NCBI GenBank assembly: GCA_000697335.1
Contig: JNEM01006902.1
Location: 1-14,344, forward strand
Source of the DNA: Conidiobolus incongruus B7586
Taxonomy: Eukaryota; Entomophthoromycota; Entomophthoromycetes; Entomophthorales; Conidiobolaceae
Direction: 5' to 3'
Length of the DNA: 14,344 bases
This document shows, in pieces, positions 1-9,422 of the stretch (within the stretch, counting starts at the first letter, position 1; the number at the start of each line of letters is the position of its first letter). The notes below the pieces were generated by a model. That model ran no database searches and was not told the DNA's origin. It was given only the letters and a program-made list of their open reading frames with translations. The position numbers and the translations under genes are program-made.

Positions 1-1466
1 TTTTTAAATAAATTTTAATTATAATATTAGGTTATAATATAATATAATATAATATAAAAATTTAATGAATATTTAAAAAATCAATTTATTTTAAATAATT
101 TTTATAATATATTTGATTTTATTCGATAATATAATCTGTTTTATATAATCCGTTTAAAATATAAAAAATTAATAAAATAATTATTAATTAATAATATCTT
201 GATAATACTAAAATATCTAATAAAATTGTCAAATTATAACTCATGCAAATATAATTCTTTAAGTAATCAAAAAGTGAATAATAAATAGTCTATAAAAAGT
301 TATAATTTATTTAAAACAAAAGTCAAATCTCCAAATATAATAAAAATCTATTAAGATATTAAAAATATATCAAGTTTATAACAAACAATTATTTAAATTA
401 AAAGGATATTTTGATTATATATTTTATATTAAAATTGATAATTTATATATTAAAATATTTATTTATATCAAATCTCAGGAAAATTTTCTTATATAGGATT
501 TATAGTCATATTGAAAGTTTTTATATATCTATTTTAAAGTATAATATTAAATAAAATATTTTACCTTAGTTTAATATAATAAGAATCAAAAATATTTGTA
601 AATAACTAATATCTCACCATTTATTGGTTAATAGATTAATTATAGATTTTTATATAATGACTTGTTTTGATAAAATATATTCAGATTGTCAATACATATA
701 TATTAATAATATTTCTATCTATCAAAAATATGATTGATATTAACACCTATCAATCTTATAATATATAATCTTATTTCAATATTTCAACGACCCAGGCAAA
801 GATTAAATAGTATTTATGAAATACTTATCTCATATTTCATATTTTTATTTTTAATTTTTTTAATTTTTTAAATAATTGAAATTATTTTATATAATTTCAT
901 AATTACTTTAAATATTATGGAAAATACAAATTAATTTCCAATAATATACTTGATAATGCTAAAAAAATATTAAATTTGTGAAATTTGTGAATATTTGTAT
1001 TTACAGATAACTTGTTAATAATTTAATTCATAAATTTTTAATTAAAAACTTATTAATTTTTGTTTCAAAAAATTATAATAATAAACATTCAATAATTTGG
1101 ATATTTAATTGGATAATGTAAAATTAATGTTAGTTATATCAGATGATACATTCATTGAATTAATTATTACTTAGATGATTGTCTCAATATTCTATTATTT
1201 GTAATATTTAGTCGATTATTAATTCGCTATGTATATTAATGGAAATTATTGATCTATAAAAATAATCCTAACAAATAAAAAAACTTAGAGATAAATATGT
1301 ATTTATGTGTTTTAATGGTCATGGAAATAAAACTTCATACTAACAGGATCGAAGGATTTATATTAATTTTTCATTTTTAGGTTTACGAGAAGTATTTAAA
1401 AAGTTGAGCAATTCAATCTTTTTTTATAAACTATTTATTAATCCTAACTACTTAATAACTCGGATA
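1..1466. other. AT-rich intergenic region upstream of methyltransferase copy 1
   Basis: I see no gene here. The stretch is almost entirely A/T with stops in all frames. It contains a (TATAA)5 microsatellite near its left end. Close to the gene there is a TATA-like TATAAAAATAA at about 1255. At about 1340-1380 there is an ACTAAC followed by a pyrimidine-rich tract ending TTTTTAG. That could be the 3' end of an intron in the 5' untranslated leader of copy 1, but I could not identify a convincing donor. Confidence 0.6.
33..57. repeat. (TATAA)5 microsatellite
   Basis: Five uninterrupted copies of the pentamer TATAA run here and are followed by a short A run. It is a simple sequence repeat in AT-rich spacer and no function is implied. 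Confidence 0.85.
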
Positions 1467-2434
1467 ATGATTAGTTTAAAGTGGCCAAGAATACATTTGT
1501 TCGAAATTCAAGAAATTGACTGGTATCCAGATTTTTTAAAACATCAATTGACATTTCTTTTACATTTAGAGTGGAATTTTGAAGTTCCAGAATTTATTGA
1601 CAAAGTTTTTCCAGAATTAAAGAAATGGATCAAACCAAGATATCGTCTTGCATCTGAGCCTATTAGTAGAGCAATTTCTTCATTGATTGAGTTGTATCCA
1701 AACCAAGAGGTTGCTGTCATGGATATGTGCTCCGGTGGATCCGGTCCCAATGAGATCATATCTAGTTATGTTAACGAACTACTTAAGGAAAAGGTAGAAA
1801 AACCCATTAAATTCTACCTCTCGGATCTCTATCCCAATACTAGTCATTGGAAGCAAGTATGTGCTGACAATCCTTACCTTAGTTATATCGAATATCCAAT
1901 TGATATCACCAAGCCTTTTGAGTTTCCTCAAGCAGATAAAGTGTTTCAAACGTTTTACTGTTGTTATCATCATTTTGAAGATTATACCTTGAGAAAAGTT
2001 ATCAAGAACTCTCTGGATTACTCAGATGGATTTGCGTAAGTGAAGAATATATTGTGATTTAAAAGTATTAATAACCATGAATCATTAGGATTGTTGAGGT
2101 TACCGAAAGAACTTTAATGAGTTGTTTGAGCTGTTCAATCATTGGGGGTATACTGTTTCCTATGATCATGATTCCGTTCCACATTCATCGAGTTCCCATC
2201 TCTATGCTTGTCACTATGTATATCTTCCCTATCCTTATCGTTAGTTGGGTTTGGGATAGTTTAGTTTCTTGCCTCCGTTCAAGATCTAATGAAGAATTAA
2301 TGAAATTTTTTAATGAGTTCGATATCGAAGGATGGGAATTTAAATCTGGAACTGAGTATATTAATCCTTTTGAAAGAATGAACTGGATTACTGCGGTCAG
2401 GAAGCCTATAACTAATTCTACTGGTGGAATTTAA
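1467..2434 (+). CDS. Class I SAM-dependent methyltransferase-like membrane protein, copy 1
   Basis: This is a two-exon gene with exons 1467-2035 and 2089-2434, joined in phase 2 to give 304 residues. I chose the ATG at 1467 because the protein then starts MISLKWPRIHLFE, matching copies 2 and 4. The open frame extends 21 codons upstream but only with a TTG and no conservation. Residues 5-13 (KWPRIHLFE) form the family's N-terminal signature. Residues 86-95 (DMCSGGSGPN) look like the SAM-binding glycine loop, D120 in YLSDLYPN the acidic residue after strand 2, and D146 plus FQTFYCCYHHF (160-170) later motifs. Exon 2 encodes hydrophobic segments at about 202-220 and 227-245, then WDSLVSCLR (245-253) and a short soluble tail. 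It is probably a methyltransferase anchored in a membrane by a hairpin, with unknown substrate. It is the most diverged copy and lies outside the homogenised group. A polyadenylation signal follows 16 nt after the stop. Membership of a class I methyltransferase family is fairly secure; catalytic activity is inferred. Confidence 0.85.
2036..2088 (+). other. Spliceosomal intron of copy 1 (53 nt, phase 2)
   Basis: The donor is GC|GTAAGT and the acceptor is ATTAG|G. Removing it joins DGF-A to IVEVTER, which matches the junction in copies 2 and 4. The first in-frame intron codon is TAA, so an unspliced message would end after residue 190. Confidence 0.88.
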
Positions 2435-2861
2435 TACATTTTCATGTTAAATAAACAAGTTATCTTTTGGTGCTATATTCAATATTCAATCCTGACATTG
2501 TTTATATTGATATATTTTATTCTAGTCATAAGACTACATATAAATATTTATAATACTAAATATATCTAGATTAGAAAGTAAAGTTTATCAAATTTTTGAT
2601 TGGAATAAATTGTATTTATTAACTAATTTAAGAAAAGAATTAATATCTTAGTGGTACTGAACACAAAGAGTTTATTTTAATAAATTAATATAATTTAAAC
2701 TTAAATATTAATAATGCTTAAAAAATTATATCTTATGGATTATCCGGTCTTTAATTCTAATTGAAGTATATAACTAAATAAATTCATATTAAGTACAACC
2801 ATTTTCCAGTGCTATTGTATACATAATTAATAGATATATATGTATATCATAATATTTTAAT
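2435..2861. other. Intergenic region between convergent genes
   Basis: This spacer lies between the 3' ends of copy 1 and the minus-strand tubby-like gene. Apart from the AATAAA just after copy 1 it is AT-rich, and I see no gene, repeat or RNA in it. Confidence 0.6.
2450..2455 (+). terminator. Candidate polyadenylation signal AATAAA of copy 1
   Basis: A canonical AATAAA starts 16 nt after the stop codon of copy 1. The hexamer is common by chance in DNA this AT-rich, so position is the only support. Confidence 0.4.
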
Positions 2862-3389
2862 CTAAGGACCACCATGAGAATTTTCATCACAAAGAACTAC
2901 TCTAAAAGCATAAGAAGCAGTATAACTGATAAATGTATTCAAATCATTTGGCAAACCTGGTGAGATGAAAATTCTTCCCACTTCTTTGAATGAGAAAACT
3001 GTTCTCCTAAACTCTGCAATAACTTTACCAGTTTGACAATCCACTAAAGTCAAAGTATTATGAAAAAATCCCATCCGCCACTTCCAATTAATATTTTCAT
3101 AGCCTTTGATGCTGGATGTACCCCTGATTTTGAAAGTAGTGAAAGTGCGAGTACATGATGCTTCAATGCGACTATCTTGAGTAACAAAGACAATACATTT
3201 CTTTAAAGTCAACAACTTAGGTGAAAAGATTTTACCTATGGTTTCTTGATCACTATTTACCAAAAAGATAGGCTTAAAAATGTTGAAATCAACCATATGA
3301 ACTTCATTGTTTTTGCAATTGGTCAATTTCCATACTCTTTTAATAAGATGTGGTCTTGTAACGATGTATTGTATTGTTTCCTCATTCAT
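2862..3389 (-). CDS. Tubby C-terminal-like (LURP-one-related) domain protein
   Basis: This single-exon gene encodes 175 residues, starting at an ATG (3389-3387 on the minus strand) and ending in TAG. The protein looks like a mostly beta-strand sequence ending in a hydrophobic helix, which suggests the tubby C-terminal/LURP-one/scramblase-like barrel. Visible features are paired strands such as KPIFLVNSDQETIGKIFSP (39-57), a W-W-MG core (W102, W104, MG 106-107), LTLVDCQTGKVIAEFRR (113-129) where a side chain or substrate record would sit in this fold, GRIFISPG (138-145), and a C-terminal segment YTASYAFRVVL (156-166). Small fungal proteins of this type are usually uncharacterised. Relatives are thought to bind lipid or act at membranes, and I cannot assign a role here. 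There is no signal peptide and no obvious membrane segment other than the terminal helix. It is convergent with copy 1 and divergent from copy 2, and a TATA-like element lies about 40 nt upstream. The gene itself is convincing from its length and balanced codon use; the fold call is from memory of sequence pattern. Confidence 0.62.
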   Translation of the reverse strand: MNEETIQYIVTRPHLIKRVWKLTNCKNNEVHMVDFNIFKPIFLVNSDQETIGKIFSPKLLTLKKCIVFVTQDSRIEASCTRTFTTFKIRGTSSIKGYENINWKWRMGFFHNTLTLVDCQTGKVIAEFRRTVFSFKEVGRIFISPGLPNDLNTFISYTASYAFRVVLCDENSHGGP

Positions 3390-3427
3390 TTTATAATATT
3401 AGGCATATAAAGTGTACTCTATTGGGC

Positions 3428-3435
3428 TTTTTATA
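3428..3435 (-). promoter_or_regulatory. TATA-box candidate for the tubby-like gene
   Basis: On the minus strand the sequence reads GGTATAAAAAGCCC, and the TATAAAAA lies 38 nt upstream of the ATG. The GC-containing flanks make it stand out from the surrounding AT-rich DNA. It implies a very short 5' leader. Confidence 0.35.
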
Positions 3436-5396
3436 CCAACTTATTGATTTTATTGTAAACAATTAAATATTTGATGATTATCAATATATTGTATGTATCC
3501 GATCATTGCCTAATTTAGAAAGGTTATTTGGTTAAAAATATTTGAATTAATTTTTGATATCGTGTATTATTTCTAATTATAATATTAAAAAAAATTGTAG
3601 TTTTTGAAAATTGTAAAATATTCAAATTAAGGAACTTTATTTAGTAAATCTTGTTCTTTATATTATCAATGATAATCTTCATATATATTCTTTTCAGAAT
3701 CTACTATTAATTCAAAATTTAATTATCTATCATTAACAAATAAAAGGTTGTTGTTTAGAGTAATTTTTCAATGCTTAAATTGTAAATTTATTGTACAGTT
3801 CGAAAGCTCATTTTGATGTAGCTATTGTCACAATATTAAAATCAAAATACAATTTTTTCAAGTTATATATTATAGATTTCTTGAATTATTGGTAATTCTA
3901 CTTATTCTTGCGAAATAAATGAACATCAGAATCTAAATGGTAAATAAAATGTATTTTTATATCTATAAATGTTTTAAATATATTCAAATAATGCTGTTAA
4001 TCAAAAATTTAAAATCTTTATTGAAAACTCAAAAATTTTATAAACATCGTTAAATATTGGCTAGTTTTTGGAAAATAGTATAAACAATGAAATACTTAAA
4101 TTTATTCATATGAAAAGCAAATTCCAAAAAATAATTAAATATATTGATGTGATAATAGCCATTATTTATTCCATTTTATCATTATTCAATCAAAATCAAT
4201 TTTCTTTATAAAATTTGATGATTTTCTAAATATAAATTTGATAAATAATGTGTTCATTATTAAAATTATTACTATCATATGAATAAATTTTAGAAAATTG
4301 ATGAGAATACTTTAATATATGGATTTTAGCAAAGTTTTTGATTTATCATATTGGGTAAATAGCTTGAAAATTAAAAACAAGACTAAATGTAATCAAAGTT
4401 CAATATGCTAGCAATATTAAATAATCAATAATGTAGTATTTTATGTTATTAAAATTATTTTCATAGAGAAATTTTAAGCTTTTTTGATATATAGTTAATA
4501 TTTCAAATTATTAAATTGACATAATTATTTTGATAGAAATACTTTATTTTTGTATGATAATAAAGATAATATTAAATTTAAAACAATAAAATAATATATG
4601 ATAGTATTAGTTGGAGGTATTGAACATATTTCACAAAAAACAATAAAATATTATAATTACAAAATCCTTTTCTAATGTCATAAGAAAATGAAAATATAAA
4701 ATAACCATCAAAATTCGATGTTATTAATTACACATATGGTACTTAAAGCAAATTATAATACAAATTATTTTAAAAGTTGATATATCATATTAATATTTAC
4801 TAGAATTCATCAACCCCTTGATAACAGAGGGCGATTTTTAATATATATATTTAATAATATGTTTGAAAATTTAACTTTATAAATATATATTTACCTAAAT
4901 ATATTTAAAATAATCAATATTACAGGATAATAAATAAAAATAATTTGTATTTCAACCAATTAAATTATTCCCATTTGCATAAATTAAAATGATAAAATCA
5001 CATATTACATATTTATTTTTGATTAATCTGGATAATCATATTTTAGTGGTGAAGATTTTATGATTTTTTAGGGTTTAATGTTTTGATTGAAATATACAAA
5101 TAATCGATATCTAAAAATTCAAACTTCAATTAATTTTCAATTGATTTGATGCAGATGCAGAGGCTCATTCTAATAATTTTTTTAATAATATTCTTAGATT
5201 AACATTTGTTAGATTAAGTATATTTGAAATAACAATTTAGGGATATAAGAAATTATTATCAATTCAATCAATAAACTCAAGTAGAAATAATATGATTGCA
5301 ATATTGAAACTATAAAACTTGAAATTGAATGATGATATATATAATTAATAAGGGTGTTGTTTTATCATATACCTCCAAATTGCGAGTTTATTAAGT

Positions 5397-5435
5397 GTTT
5401 TGATTGGAACCGCTGCTTAAATTTAAAATCAAAAC
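5397..5435. repeat. Small inverted repeat upstream of copy 2
   Basis: GTTTTGATT at 5397-5405 is the exact reverse complement of AATCAAAAC at 5427-5435, giving a 9-bp stem around a 21-nt loop, about 125 nt before the copy 2 start codon. It may be a chance palindrome in low-complexity DNA. Confidence 0.3.
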
Positions 5436-5559
5436 AAATATTAATTCATCTAAATATTAAAACTGGCTTCTTTGGATATATTTTTGACAAAACGAGTATT
5501 TAAGTAATCTTATTTCAAAAAAAACAAACCTTGAATTTCTAAAATTAAAGACATATAAC

Positions 5560-6522
5560 ATGGTGAGTTTAAAATGGCCTAGAATACATCTGTTCGAATT
5601 CCACGATTTGGAATGGTTTCCAAGTTTCCTTAAATATCAAATGACATTTTTAGCACATTTAGTATGGACATTTGAATTGTCAAAATCCATTACAAGTAAA
5701 TTTCCTAGGATCAATCAATGCTTTCGACCACTATATCAGGCTGCATCCGAGCCAATTGGCAGTGCTATCTCCAACTTGGCCGAAATGTACCCTGACGAAG
5801 AGATAGCAGTAATGGATATGTGCTCTGGAGGATCTGGACCTAATCCCATTATCTCCAGACATGTGAATGCTTTACTCAAAGACAAATTAAACAAGCCTAT
5901 TAAATTCTATCTCTCAGATCTGTACCCAAATATTGAAATCTGGAAGAAAGTGTGCTCCGAAAATCCTTACCTGAGTTATATTGAAGAGCCCATTGATATC
6001 ACCAAGCCTTTTGAGTTTCCCCAAGCTGATAGAGTTTTCCAAACATTTTACGCATGTTACCACCACTTTACTGATGAATCTGTTAGGAAAATATTAAGAA
6101 ATTCTTTCGAGAACTCTGATGGATTTGCGTAATTATCAACTGATTAAATTTATATCAACTTAACTAACTTTAATTTTAGTATTGTAGAATTTACAGAGAG
6201 AAGTATTTTAGGATTGCTTAATACTGTAGTGATTGGATTTGTATTCTTACAATTCTTTCTAATCCCTTTAAATTTCCGGCGTATATCTTTCTCAATGATA
6301 GTTACTTTATATATATTCCCAGTCCTTTTATTTACAGCAATCTGGGATACTGCCATCTCTTGCCTCCGCACCAGAACTAATGAAGAGATGATGGAAATTA
6401 TCCAAGAAATTGATCCACTTGGATGGAAATTTGAATTTGGTTTCAAAAATATCACTTTTACTGGTGATCGCATAAGCTATCTAATCGCAATCAAAACTCC
6501 TAATTCTAAGCAGAGTTTGTAA
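5560..6522 (+). CDS. Class I SAM-dependent methyltransferase-like membrane protein, copy 2
   Basis: Exons 5560-6128 and 6180-6522 join in phase 2 to encode 303 residues. The ATG at 5560 gives MVSLKWPRIHLFE, colinear with copies 1 and 4. Motifs sit at the same residue numbers: DMCSGGSGPN (86-95, SAM glycine loop), YLSDLYPN with D120, PIDITKPFEF (D146), and FQTFYACYHHF (160-170). Exon 2 supplies two hydrophobic segments at about 202-220 and 227-244, then a WDTAISCLR motif and a C-terminal soluble tail ending in IAIKTP and a short polar end. It is likely a membrane-tethered methyltransferase, with substrate and cell location unknown. Exon 1 positions 5606-5938 are identical to the truncated copy 3, and 5767-6083 differ from copy 4 at only two bases, so this copy has taken part in recent conversion or copying. 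All key residues visible in copy 1 are kept and nothing looks broken. A polyadenylation hexamer lies 29 nt after the stop. Confidence 0.86.
6129..6179 (+). other. Spliceosomal intron of copy 2 (51 nt, phase 2)
   Basis: The donor is GC|GTAATT, weaker than the GTAAGT of copies 1 and 4. A CTAAC branch-point motif lies at 6164-6168 and the acceptor is TTTTAG|T. Splicing joins DGFA to IVEFTER. The first in-frame intron codon is TAA, as in the other copies. Confidence 0.88.
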
Positions 6523-8251
6523 GTTATAACAATTTTTTACATTATATTAAGAATAAAATGGAAATATATCCTATTTGAATATTCCCAGTGTTAAAATATA
6601 TAATACCCAATCTTATGATAATAGTTTTTTTTGTTCTGATGATAACATTAAGCATTCCTAATTGATTGAAATTTAATTCTATTATATAGAGGTAGTATTA
6701 TAATTATATTTGTAGTTTTTATCAAATCTTTTATTGTATTTAGAAAATACCTGTACATCTCAATTCAATAATTAAGTCAATATTATACTTAATTCAGAGT
6801 GGCTGTGTTGCTCCGTTATCGAATATTATTCTTTGTTCTTTTGGATTTTAACCAAATTCTATGCCATTCATTTAATGAACTATTTAAACACTAAGAATGA
6901 TAAAGATAGAGGGAGAAGACACTGGATATTCTGCTACAATGTCTCAATATTAAATTAACTTTAAAACATACAGCTCCAAAACGTTAAAGAGCAGAATTAA
7001 TAGATAATTTACTTAATTGTATTACAAATACTTTTCTAACAATGGTCTTTACAAAATATATTGCAATAAGAAACACCACTAATAAAATATCACATGTCAA
7101 ATATAAGGCATGGAAATTGCTTTTTATTATGCAGCTTGATTGGCAAATATCAATCTAAATTCAATATCTCATCAAAATTACTATGGTACCTAATTGGAAT
7201 TAATATTGATATAATAATATCAATAAAATAATAATCCTCATTTTCAGAATATTATTTAATTAATATATACTGTAATCGAGATATTCGAATGAGGTTCACA
7301 AGATACGAAGTGGGAATTAAACTATAAATAAATTTGGTGGTTTAATTATGTTGAAAAACTTACATAAAGATCTAAATTAACATAAATAAAAAAGTAGCCA
7401 ATAATAGAAATTCATTTTTATCAATGATTATCAAATTTTGTATATTACTATAAAAAATAAAACTTTCAAAAATTATTCAGCATATGATGATTAATAAATT
7501 TATGACTTCTATTCTTAAAAATAATCAATTTGTTATTTTAATATGTTTGATGATGTCATTGATTTTTTTATAATGCAATAATTTTAAATAGTGAATTATA
7601 ATTTCAAAATTATTTTGAAATATAAAAATAGCAATATTATCGGCTAAAATTGGAATATGCGAATAAATTTAATTATATTAATCAGATACATTTCAAAAAT
7701 TTTACATATTTTTTAATTTATTAATGCGAGTTCAGAATGGTTCTTATGCTCTAAAATATATATCAATATCACAATATCTGAAGTTATAATTTTCAATTTA
7801 TAATACAATATCAAAAATAATCACAACAAATATTAATATAAATTGATATCAATTGAAACAATATACAAGTTATAATATCAAATTGGAAAAATTGGTAGCA
7901 TGCAAGTATATGACATTTATTATTCATTTTGAAATAATATTTATACAAATAATTAAAATAATGCAAATTCAATTTTTTTCAAACGATTACCTGACTAATT
8001 GATATTTACAAAGTTATTTGATTATCGTTGATAAACTGATTAATTCATTAAATTTATTTATAAATTATTTATATTATGGAGAATGGCAATTCAAACAAAT
8101 TGAGTTATTAAATTTTTCAATATACACAAAAGAATTAGAATATTACAATTTATTGAGATAATTCCCTTTTATATATGGAATCTAGAATACTAGAAATAAT
8201 CAACTATAAATTGATTAATAATATTTTTGAATATAATAATTTACAAAGAAA
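6523..8251. other. Intergenic region between copies 2 and 3
   Basis: No convincing gene is present. The patch from about 6776 to 7180 is less AT-rich than its surroundings. It contains an open frame without a 5' ATG (6776-6958, + strand, about 60 codons, including EWLCCSV and RRHWIFCYN), which I do not recognise; it may be an eroded exon or repeat. The rest, 7200-8251, is low-complexity AT-rich DNA. Confidence 0.45.
6552..6557 (+). terminator. Candidate polyadenylation signal AATAAA of copy 2
   Basis: AATAAA begins 30 nt after the copy 2 stop codon. Its position is plausible, but the hexamer is expected often by chance in this DNA. Confidence 0.38.
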
Positions 8252-8749
8252 ATAATTAAGTCAAAATGGCTAAGGATAGATTCGTTCGAATTTCATAATT
8301 TGGAATGGTTTCCAAGTTTCCTTAAATATCAAATGACATTTTTAGCACATTTAGTATGGACATTTGAATTGTCAAAATCCATTACAAGTAAATTTCCTAG
8401 GATCAATCAATGCTTTCGACCACTATATCAGGCTGCATCCGAGCCAATTGGCAGTGCTATCTCCAACTTGGCCGAAATGTACCCTGACGAAGAGATAGCA
8501 GTAATGGATATGTGCTCTGGAGGATCTGGACCTAATCCCATTATCTCCAGACATGTGAATGCTTTACTCAAAGACAAATTAAACAAGCCTATTAAATTCT
8601 ATCTCTCAGATCTGTACCCAAATATTGAAACCTGGAAGAAAGTGTGCTCCGAAAATCCTTACCTGAGTTATATTGAAGAGCCCATTGATATCACCAAGCC
8701 TTTCGAGTTTACCCAAGCTGATAAAGTGCTAATTATAAAATATACTTAA
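8252..8749 (+). pseudogene. Truncated methyltransferase-like pseudogene, copy 3
   Basis: This is a partial copy of exon 1 of the family. It aligns without gaps to copy 2 from 8252 (equivalent to the copy 2 ATG) to about 8728. The start codon reads ATA, so no ATG exists at the expected place; the first in-frame ATG is at 8333, equivalent to family residue 28. The first about 45 nt are strongly diverged but keep a readable KWLRIDSFEFHNLEWF version of the N-terminal signature. From 8298 to 8630 the sequence is identical to copy 2. It keeps DMCSGGSGPN and YLSDLYPN. Homology ends just after QADKV, and the frame then runs into unrelated AT-rich sequence and a TAA at 8747-8749. The last part of exon 1, the intron and all of exon 2 with the membrane segments are missing. 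The base at 8631 (Thr, not Ile) agrees with copy 4, and GATAAAGTG at its end agrees with copy 1, so it is mosaic. It could still make a short protein, but loss of the start and of the conserved C-terminal half argues that it is nonfunctional. Confidence 0.82.
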
Positions 8750-9080
8750 TCTGACAAGAGTCAATTATATAAAATCAAGTCCATACTAAATATAATTGAT
8801 TAAATTTATATAATATATAAATACAAGACATATTATATAGTATATTTATTGTTTTAAAACGTAATATGATAAGTAATGATAGTGAAAACTATTTTTATAA
8901 TTTATATATAATATCAATCATCTTGTAAAATTCTAAATATTATATTGAATAAGAATATTCTATTTGCTTTTGATATTATTATCTTAATCATCATTTATTG
9001 GTGATTACAATGAAATTATATATCAATTAAAAAATGCAATATTTTAGCAATATTTATCAAATTAAGTAATTTGACTCTAA
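8750..9080. other. AT-rich spacer between pseudogene and LTR
   Basis: I see no gene or recognisable element here. The missing 3' part of copy 3 is not found in this stretch. Confidence 0.6.
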
Positions 9081-9084
9081 GTAT
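9081..9084. repeat. Target-site duplication GTAT, left
   Basis: GTAT immediately before the LTR start is repeated immediately after its end at 9419-9422. Four bases alone could match by chance, but it sits exactly at TG and CA termini. Confidence 0.6.
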
Positions 9085-9418
9085 TGTCGCGGATCGGGAG
9101 GTCCGCTCGCCTTACAATTTTAACCGTCCGTCAAGATTCCAGATGTAATCCACTCACAAATATCAGGAACAACCCTTGCACAATGGAAAATTCCAGACTA
9201 TAGCAGAAGCTGGAGCCTCAACACATTGGCCAAGGATCAACCACACTATAAAATAGTCACTGGACAGATATTTGCTGGGGGATCACTTCGATCAGGGCCA
9301 AGCCCTAGATCTTGCTATTTTAATAAAACTCCTCTAAAGTATCTAGTTAGCCTTCTTTGGCCCGTTTCATCGAGCTCACGTGATCTTTATTGCAAGACTA
9401 CTTTCCAGAAGCCTTGCA
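9085..9418. mobile_element. Solo LTR of an LTR retrotransposon, probably Ty3/Gypsy-like
   Basis: This 334-bp block is much richer in G and C than the surrounding DNA. It begins TGTCGCGGATCGGG and ends GCCTTGCA, giving the TG...CA ends of an LTR. It is flanked on both sides by the 4-bp target duplication GTAT (9081-9084 and 9419-9422). Near its left end GCGGAT and GTCCGC can pair around a six-base loop. A TATAAAAT at 9247-9254 followed by AATAAA at 9322-9327 fits the U3/R order on the + strand. A second LTR and internal coding region are absent, so it is a solo LTR left after recombination between the two ends. The intact target duplication and unmelted base composition suggest a fairly young insertion. 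Assignment to Ty3/Gypsy rather than Ty1/Copia rests only on the look of the termini. Confidence 0.7.
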
Positions 9419-9422
9419 GTAT
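9419..9422. repeat. Target-site duplication GTAT, right
   Basis: This is the partner of the GTAT at 9081-9084 and directly follows the CA end of the LTR. Confidence 0.6.

Larger units (their letters stand above)
3390..5559. other. Long AT-rich intergenic region upstream of copy 2
   Basis: About 2.2 kb separates the divergent tubby-like gene and copy 2. Apart from the TATA-like motif at its left end and a small inverted repeat near its right end, I see no coding frame, RNA or mobile element. Stops are frequent in every frame. Promoters of both flanking genes must lie within it. Confidence 0.55.

Noticed and set aside
1404-1466. N-terminal extension of copy 1 by 21 codons from a TTG
   Set aside because: The other copies start at the aligned ATG, the extension has no ATG, and it is not conserved.
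1544-1759. Minus-strand open frame opposite exon 1 of copy 1
   Set aside because: It is a shadow of the conserved sense frame; similar shadows lie opposite exon 1 of copy 4 and opposite exon 2 of copies 2 and 4.
5563-5568. GTGAGT directly after the copy 2 ATG, a consensus-like splice donor
   Set aside because: The following SLKWPRIHLFE is conserved with copies 1 and 4, so this stretch is coding and not an intron start.
9085-9110. Hairpin GCGGAT/GTCCGC considered as an RNA gene or a transcription terminator
   Set aside because: It lies at the very end of the LTR and is better explained as part of its terminus; there is no tRNA-like arm set.
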